A DNA stretch of 64,000 bases. Source: an uncultured Bacteroidia bacterium (GTDB lineage: Bacteria > Bacteroidota > Bacteroidia > Bacteroidales > Prolixibacteraceae). Position numbers and translations under genes: made by a program. The stretch covers positions 53,814 to 117,813 of the forward strand of contig CAIVCR010000068.1 in NCBI GenBank assembly GCA_903904515.1. Direction: 5' to 3'. Below are positions 60,566 through 64,000 of the stretch, piece after piece (position 1 is the stretch's first letter; each line of letters opens with the position of its first letter). The notes under the pieces were generated by a model that saw only the letters and a list, made by a program, of their open reading frames with translations, was not told where the DNA came from and made no database searches.

Positions 60566-63500
60566 TTATTTTTTTAACCCTTGCCCCGCTAATTCGGGTT
60601 GATAAACAGACAATAAATCATTTAAACGCTTGGCTACATCATCGCTTAAACTCTTTTCTCCATAGTGGGAAGCGATGTTGCTCAATTCGCGCATGATGTA
60701 GAATGACCGTTGTAATTCATCCTGAACCGATGCTCTGAAACGTGGTTCAAGGGTGAAATAGTACTTCAACTCCTCTTCGCAATTTTTTGCCATTATTTTC
60801 ACCACTTCGTTCCCTTTCTTAGTAGCAGCAGGGAAAGTATTCACCTCAAGGGACAAACTGTCGGTGGTGGCATTTTTAAGCAGGTTATGACCAGCCCGGT
60901 AATAGGATTCAACCATCAACAGGTTAAAATAGTTGTAGGTAACCTTTTCGTTGGGAACTAATTCATTACAACGATCAAGGACCGCAATGGCAGAGTCACG
61001 CCTTCCCTGTTCCAGTAATCCGTCAGCCAACCGAACGAAACTATTGCGCACATTCATCGACATACGCACATTATTTTCATCCAGGTAAACTTTAGGATCG
61101 TTCATATTACCCCATTTAAATTTATTGATGATATTGTTATACATCACATCGGTGCGGATACCACCAACCTGGCCATTACTTGAAGCGGTCTTGATAGGGA
61201 CCAGTCTGTAGGCAAACCCTTCTGTCTGGAAATATTCCTGAAGGTTCAGGTATTTATCCCGTCCGACGGTAATTGCAAAATAGATCGGTCGCTTCCAGTT
61301 GTTATTGGCGATCATATCCAGAATCATTAACTCATCTTTGGTGATATAATTCCCTGTCAGCTTAATGTCGATTTGAGAAACGATTTTGTCAGCGTCCTTT
61401 GGATCAATTACATTATTAGCCAGAACAGCTGCCTTATCGACAGGATAAAACAATTGTTTGGATGGGAGGAAGGAGGCATTATCAGCCTGCTGCAATTTCG
61501 TACCGGGATCATCAGACCGGACAAAATCCATAGCTTCTTTAAGATTCACGGGTCGCTTGATCTGATCCAGCACATAAACCACATCTCTGGTTCCCTGAAC
61601 ATATTGGTTATGGTCAAATTTGATTGGCAACGGATCCGAATCATACGCCTTGCGCCTCATCTGATCGACATACCAGTCTGTCTGAAAATAACTTAAATTA
61701 CAAACGCGTACATCCGGTCTGACACCCTCTACCATCTGAACATACCACAATGGGAAAGTGTCGTTATCTCCGTTGGTGAAAATGATGGCATTCGGAGCAC
61801 ATGACTCAAGATAGTCTCTGCCGAAATCGCGGGCGGTAAAACGTCCGGACCGGTCGTGGTCATCCCAGTTCTGGTTAGCCAGCAGACAAGGGACAGCGAT
61901 AAGAGAAATAGTTGTTGCTGCAATCGCACTTATTTTGGCCGGGGAGACTTTATTCAGCAATTGATACAGAGAGAGCACACCGAGCCCGATCCATATCGCA
62001 AATGCATAGAACGATCCTGCATAGGCATAATCCCGTTCCCGCGGTTGCAGTGGTTCCTGATTCAGATAAACCAAAATTGCCAGACCTGTCATGATAAACA
62101 AGGTCATCACCACCCAGAAGTCCTTTTTCCCTTTCAGACCTGCATTAAACTGAAAAAACAGACCCAATAATCCAAGGATTAGTGGAAGCATGTAATATTT
62201 ATTTTTACCTCTGTTGTTCGCCAGGGCAGTAGGAAGGTGATTCTGATCGCCAATCCTTATTGAATCGAGGAAGTTAAACCCGGTAATCCAGTTACCATTC
62301 AGGATATCCCCATTTCCCTGAATATCATTCTGTCGTCCGGAGAAATTCCACATAAAGTAGCGCCAGTACATCCAGTTAATCTGGTAAGCAAAGAAATAGG
62401 TGAGGTTTTCGGTGAATGTTGGCTTCATGAGCTTTTGAGGCTCCCCTTCACGGTTAGTAACCTGAATTGGTGTCCCTTTGACATTTGCCCAGGTCTGATA
62501 CTCTTTGACATGTTCCGGATTCGAATCGTACATTCGGGGAAAAATTGTCATGAACCGGCTGTCGTAATTGGGGGATTGCTTATAGTCGGAGATTTCGTAT
62601 CTACCGTTCTTCTCAATATAATTGGCACTTCCCTTAGAATATGGATTCTCGCTGTCAAGCGGAGCATTGTAATACTGGCCATAAAATACAGGTTTGCTTC
62701 CGTATTGTTCACGATTCAGGTAAGAGAGTAACGAGAAAGCATTGTCCGGATTATTTTGATCCATCGGAGGATTGGCCGATGAACGGATAACGATCAAAGC
62801 GTACGAGGAGTATCCGATAATCATTACTGCAAAACTCAAGATAATTGTATTAGCTAATACTTTTTTCTTCTCCATCGTATACTTTACTCCCCAAACCAGA
62901 CCAGCAACGAGTAGCAGCGAATAAATAACTACCCCAGTGTTATATGGCGCACCAAGCCCATTCACAAAGAGCAATTCGAACCACTGAGCAAGGATGATAA
63001 CCCCAGGAATAAATATGAACATTACAAAGGCCACCAGAAACATCGAAATAGCCACTGCGATAACTACCCCGAATTGGGTAGTCTTATATTTTCTGAAATA
63101 ATAAACCAGTACAATAGCAGGGATTGCCAATAAATTCAGCAAGTGAACGCCGATAGAAAGACCGATCAGATAGCTGATAAAGATGATCCAGCGGTTTGCA
63201 TATTTCTCGTCAGCCTCATTTTCCCATTTCAGAATACACCAAAATACCAGGGCTGTAAATAATGATGAGGTTCCATAAACTTCCCCCTCGACTGCTGAGA
63301 ACCAGAATGTATCAGAAAAAGTGTAGGCAAGTGCCCCAACCGCCCCTGCACCTAACACGGCAATCAGCTGGGGAAGTGTCAACTCTGCATCTTCGGTACC
63401 TACGATTTTGCGCGCAAGATGGGTAATGGTCCAAAACAGGAAAAGGATAGTAAACGCACTGGCAAGGGCTGTAAGGATATTCACCATTACGGGCACCTGG

Positions 63501-63739
63501 GCAGGACTCCCCGCAAACATGGTAAAGAGACGACCCATGATCATAAAGAGAGGGGCACCCGGGGGATGGCCCACCTGCAGACTAAATGCTGTAGCAATAA
63601 ACTCCGGGCAATCCCAGAAGCTGGCAGTTGGCTCAATTGTGCTGAGGTAAACTATAGCTGCAATAAGGAATATAAACCAGCCCACAACTTTGTTGTAAAA
63701 TTTATACCCTTGTGACTTCAAATCATTTGCGTTCATCAT
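60566..63739 (-). CDS. DUF2723-family membrane protein (candidate glycosyltransferase)
   Basis: 1057 residues. The opening VGWFIFLIAAIVYLSTIEPTASFWDCPEFIATAFSLQVGHPPGAPLFMIMGRLFTM is the DUF2723 signature; about ten membrane helices fill the first 620 residues, followed by a soluble C-terminal half (IIFTNGDNDTFPLWYVQMVEGVRPDVRVCNLSY; then helical). The family has a distant relation to GT39-type mannosyltransferases and is nearly universal in Bacteroidota, where it is linked to cell-envelope protein O-glycosylation. Function in this organism unproven. The deacetylase promoter at 60529 lies between the two genes, so they are likely separate transcripts. Confidence 0.93.
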   Translation of the reverse strand: MMNANDLKSQGYKFYNKVVGWFIFLIAAIVYLSTIEPTASFWDCPEFIATAFSLQVGHPPGAPLFMIMGRLFTMFAGSPAQVPVMVNILTALASAFTILFLFWTITHLARKIVGTEDAELTLPQLIAVLGAGAVGALAYTFSDTFWFSAVEGEVYGTSSLFTALVFWCILKWENEADEKYANRWIIFISYLIGLSIGVHLLNLLAIPAIVLVYYFRKYKTTQFGVVIAVAISMFLVAFVMFIFIPGVIILAQWFELLFVNGLGAPYNTGVVIYSLLLVAGLVWGVKYTMEKKKVLANTIILSFAVMIIGYSSYALIVIRSSANPPMDQNNPDNAFSLLSYLNREQYGSKPVFYGQYYNAPLDSENPYSKGSANYIEKNGRYEISDYKQSPNYDSRFMTIFPRMYDSNPEHVKEYQTWANVKGTPIQVTNREGEPQKLMKPTFTENLTYFFAYQINWMYWRYFMWNFSGRQNDIQGNGDILNGNWITGFNFLDSIRIGDQNHLPTALANNRGKNKYYMLPLILGLLGLFFQFNAGLKGKKDFWVVMTLFIMTGLAILVYLNQEPLQPRERDYAYAGSFYAFAIWIGLGVLSLYQLLNKVSPAKISAIAATTISLIAVPCLLANQNWDDHDRSGRFTARDFGRDYLESCAPNAIIFTNGDNDTFPLWYVQMVEGVRPDVRVCNLSYFQTDWYVDQMRRKAYDSDPLPIKFDHNQYVQGTRDVVYVLDQIKRPVNLKEAMDFVRSDDPGTKLQQADNASFLPSKQLFYPVDKAAVLANNVIDPKDADKIVSQIDIKLTGNYITKDELMILDMIANNNWKRPIYFAITVGRDKYLNLQEYFQTEGFAYRLVPIKTASSNGQVGGIRTDVMYNNIINKFKWGNMNDPKVYLDENNVRMSMNVRNSFVRLADGLLEQGRRDSAIAVLDRCNELVPNEKVTYNYFNLLMVESYYRAGHNLLKNATTDSLSLEVNTFPAATKKGNEVVKIMAKNCEEELKYYFTLEPRFRASVQDELQRSFYIMRELSNIASHYGEKSLSDDVAKRLNDLLSVYQPELAGQGLKK

Positions 63740-63934
63740 ATTTTACGGCTCTATTTCTTTATTTTGTATGAATAGCGATCTAAAAATTGAGGCGAAGATA
63801 CCAATAATCTTAATCTCCCCACCTATTGGAAGGGTTAACATTATCATTTATTAACTTTTTAAGGTCCGAAAAGAGCAGATTTAGAACCAAATGAACAAAT
63901 TTTCAGATTGTTTCCATTTTTTAACCCCGATCAG

Positions 63935-63964
63935 TTTGCAACAAAAAAAAACTTCGTACTTTTG
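63935..63964 (+). promoter_or_regulatory. Promoter TTTG-N18-TACTTTTG at the right edge
   Basis: TTTG (63935-63938) and TACTTTTG (63957-63964), exact -7 box, on the plus strand, in the 261-bp gap after the DUF2723 start. It must serve a gene to the right of the window; the sequence between it and the edge holds no start codon with a long frame. Confidence 0.65.
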
Positions 63965-64000
63965 CAGCCGTCTTAAATAATAAGACAATATTGATTGACC

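Overview
The window looks like a chromosomal segment of a free-living or host-associated member of the Bacteroidota, probably close to the Bacteroidales/Marinilabiliales. The evidence is a complete SusC/SusD locus with its own ECF sigma factor and FecR anti-sigma factor, many secreted glycoside hydrolases with Sec or lipoprotein signals, a DUF2723 membrane protein, and promoter elements of the Bacteroidota type (TAnnTTTG, sometimes with an upstream TTTG). The family-level guess is weak. No rRNA, tRNA, CRISPR array or intact transposase was recognised.

Layout. 1-2.9 kb: the N-terminal part of a SNF2-type helicase (possibly DISARM DrmD-like) runs off the left edge, followed by a small unknown gene and about 1.4 kb of AT-rich DNA with one tiny ORF and a hairpin. 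2.9-11.5 kb: a forward run of an MpaB-like oxygenase, a SAM methyltransferase and a 1788-residue Ser/Thr kinase/AAA ATPase/GAF/histidine kinase, then a VOC protein and an AHSA1 protein. 11.5-16.7 kb: an accessory region on the minus strand with a VOC protein, an S23/four-helix-bundle gene framed by inverted repeat arrays, a Fic protein and a trypsin-like protease separated by related cassette-like repeats, a fifteen-unit 21-bp minisatellite and a nest of hairpins. 16.7-30 kb: GH38-like protein, serine hydrolase, U32 peptidase, LysE exporter, GH9 cellulase, FAD oxidoreductase, CHRD lipoprotein, with palindromic repeats and one pseudogene in the gaps. 30-37.7 kb: D-Ala-D-Ala dipeptidase, aldehyde dehydrogenase, and an overlapping aminotransferase - FGGY kinase - class II aldolase operon divergent from an MFS transporter, which looks like a catabolic pathway for an unidentified (amino)polyol or sugar.

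37.8-56.8 kb is a polysaccharide utilisation locus on the minus strand: sigma factor, FecR, SusC with STN domain, SusD, PKD lipoprotein, GH5 of endoglycoceramidase type, a decayed hydrolase stub, a GH29 fucosidase with an apparent internal deletion, two near-identical small exported proteins flanking a LytTR regulator, GH30, GH92 and a large exported enzyme of unrecognised family. The likely logic is substrate-sensing SusC signalling through FecR to the sigma factor, with surface lipoproteins and periplasmic hydrolases degrading a mannose/fucose-containing glycan or glycolipid. 57-63.7 kb: a second TonB-dependent receptor, a NodB-type deacetylase and the DUF2723 protein. The right edge carries a strong promoter for a gene outside the window.
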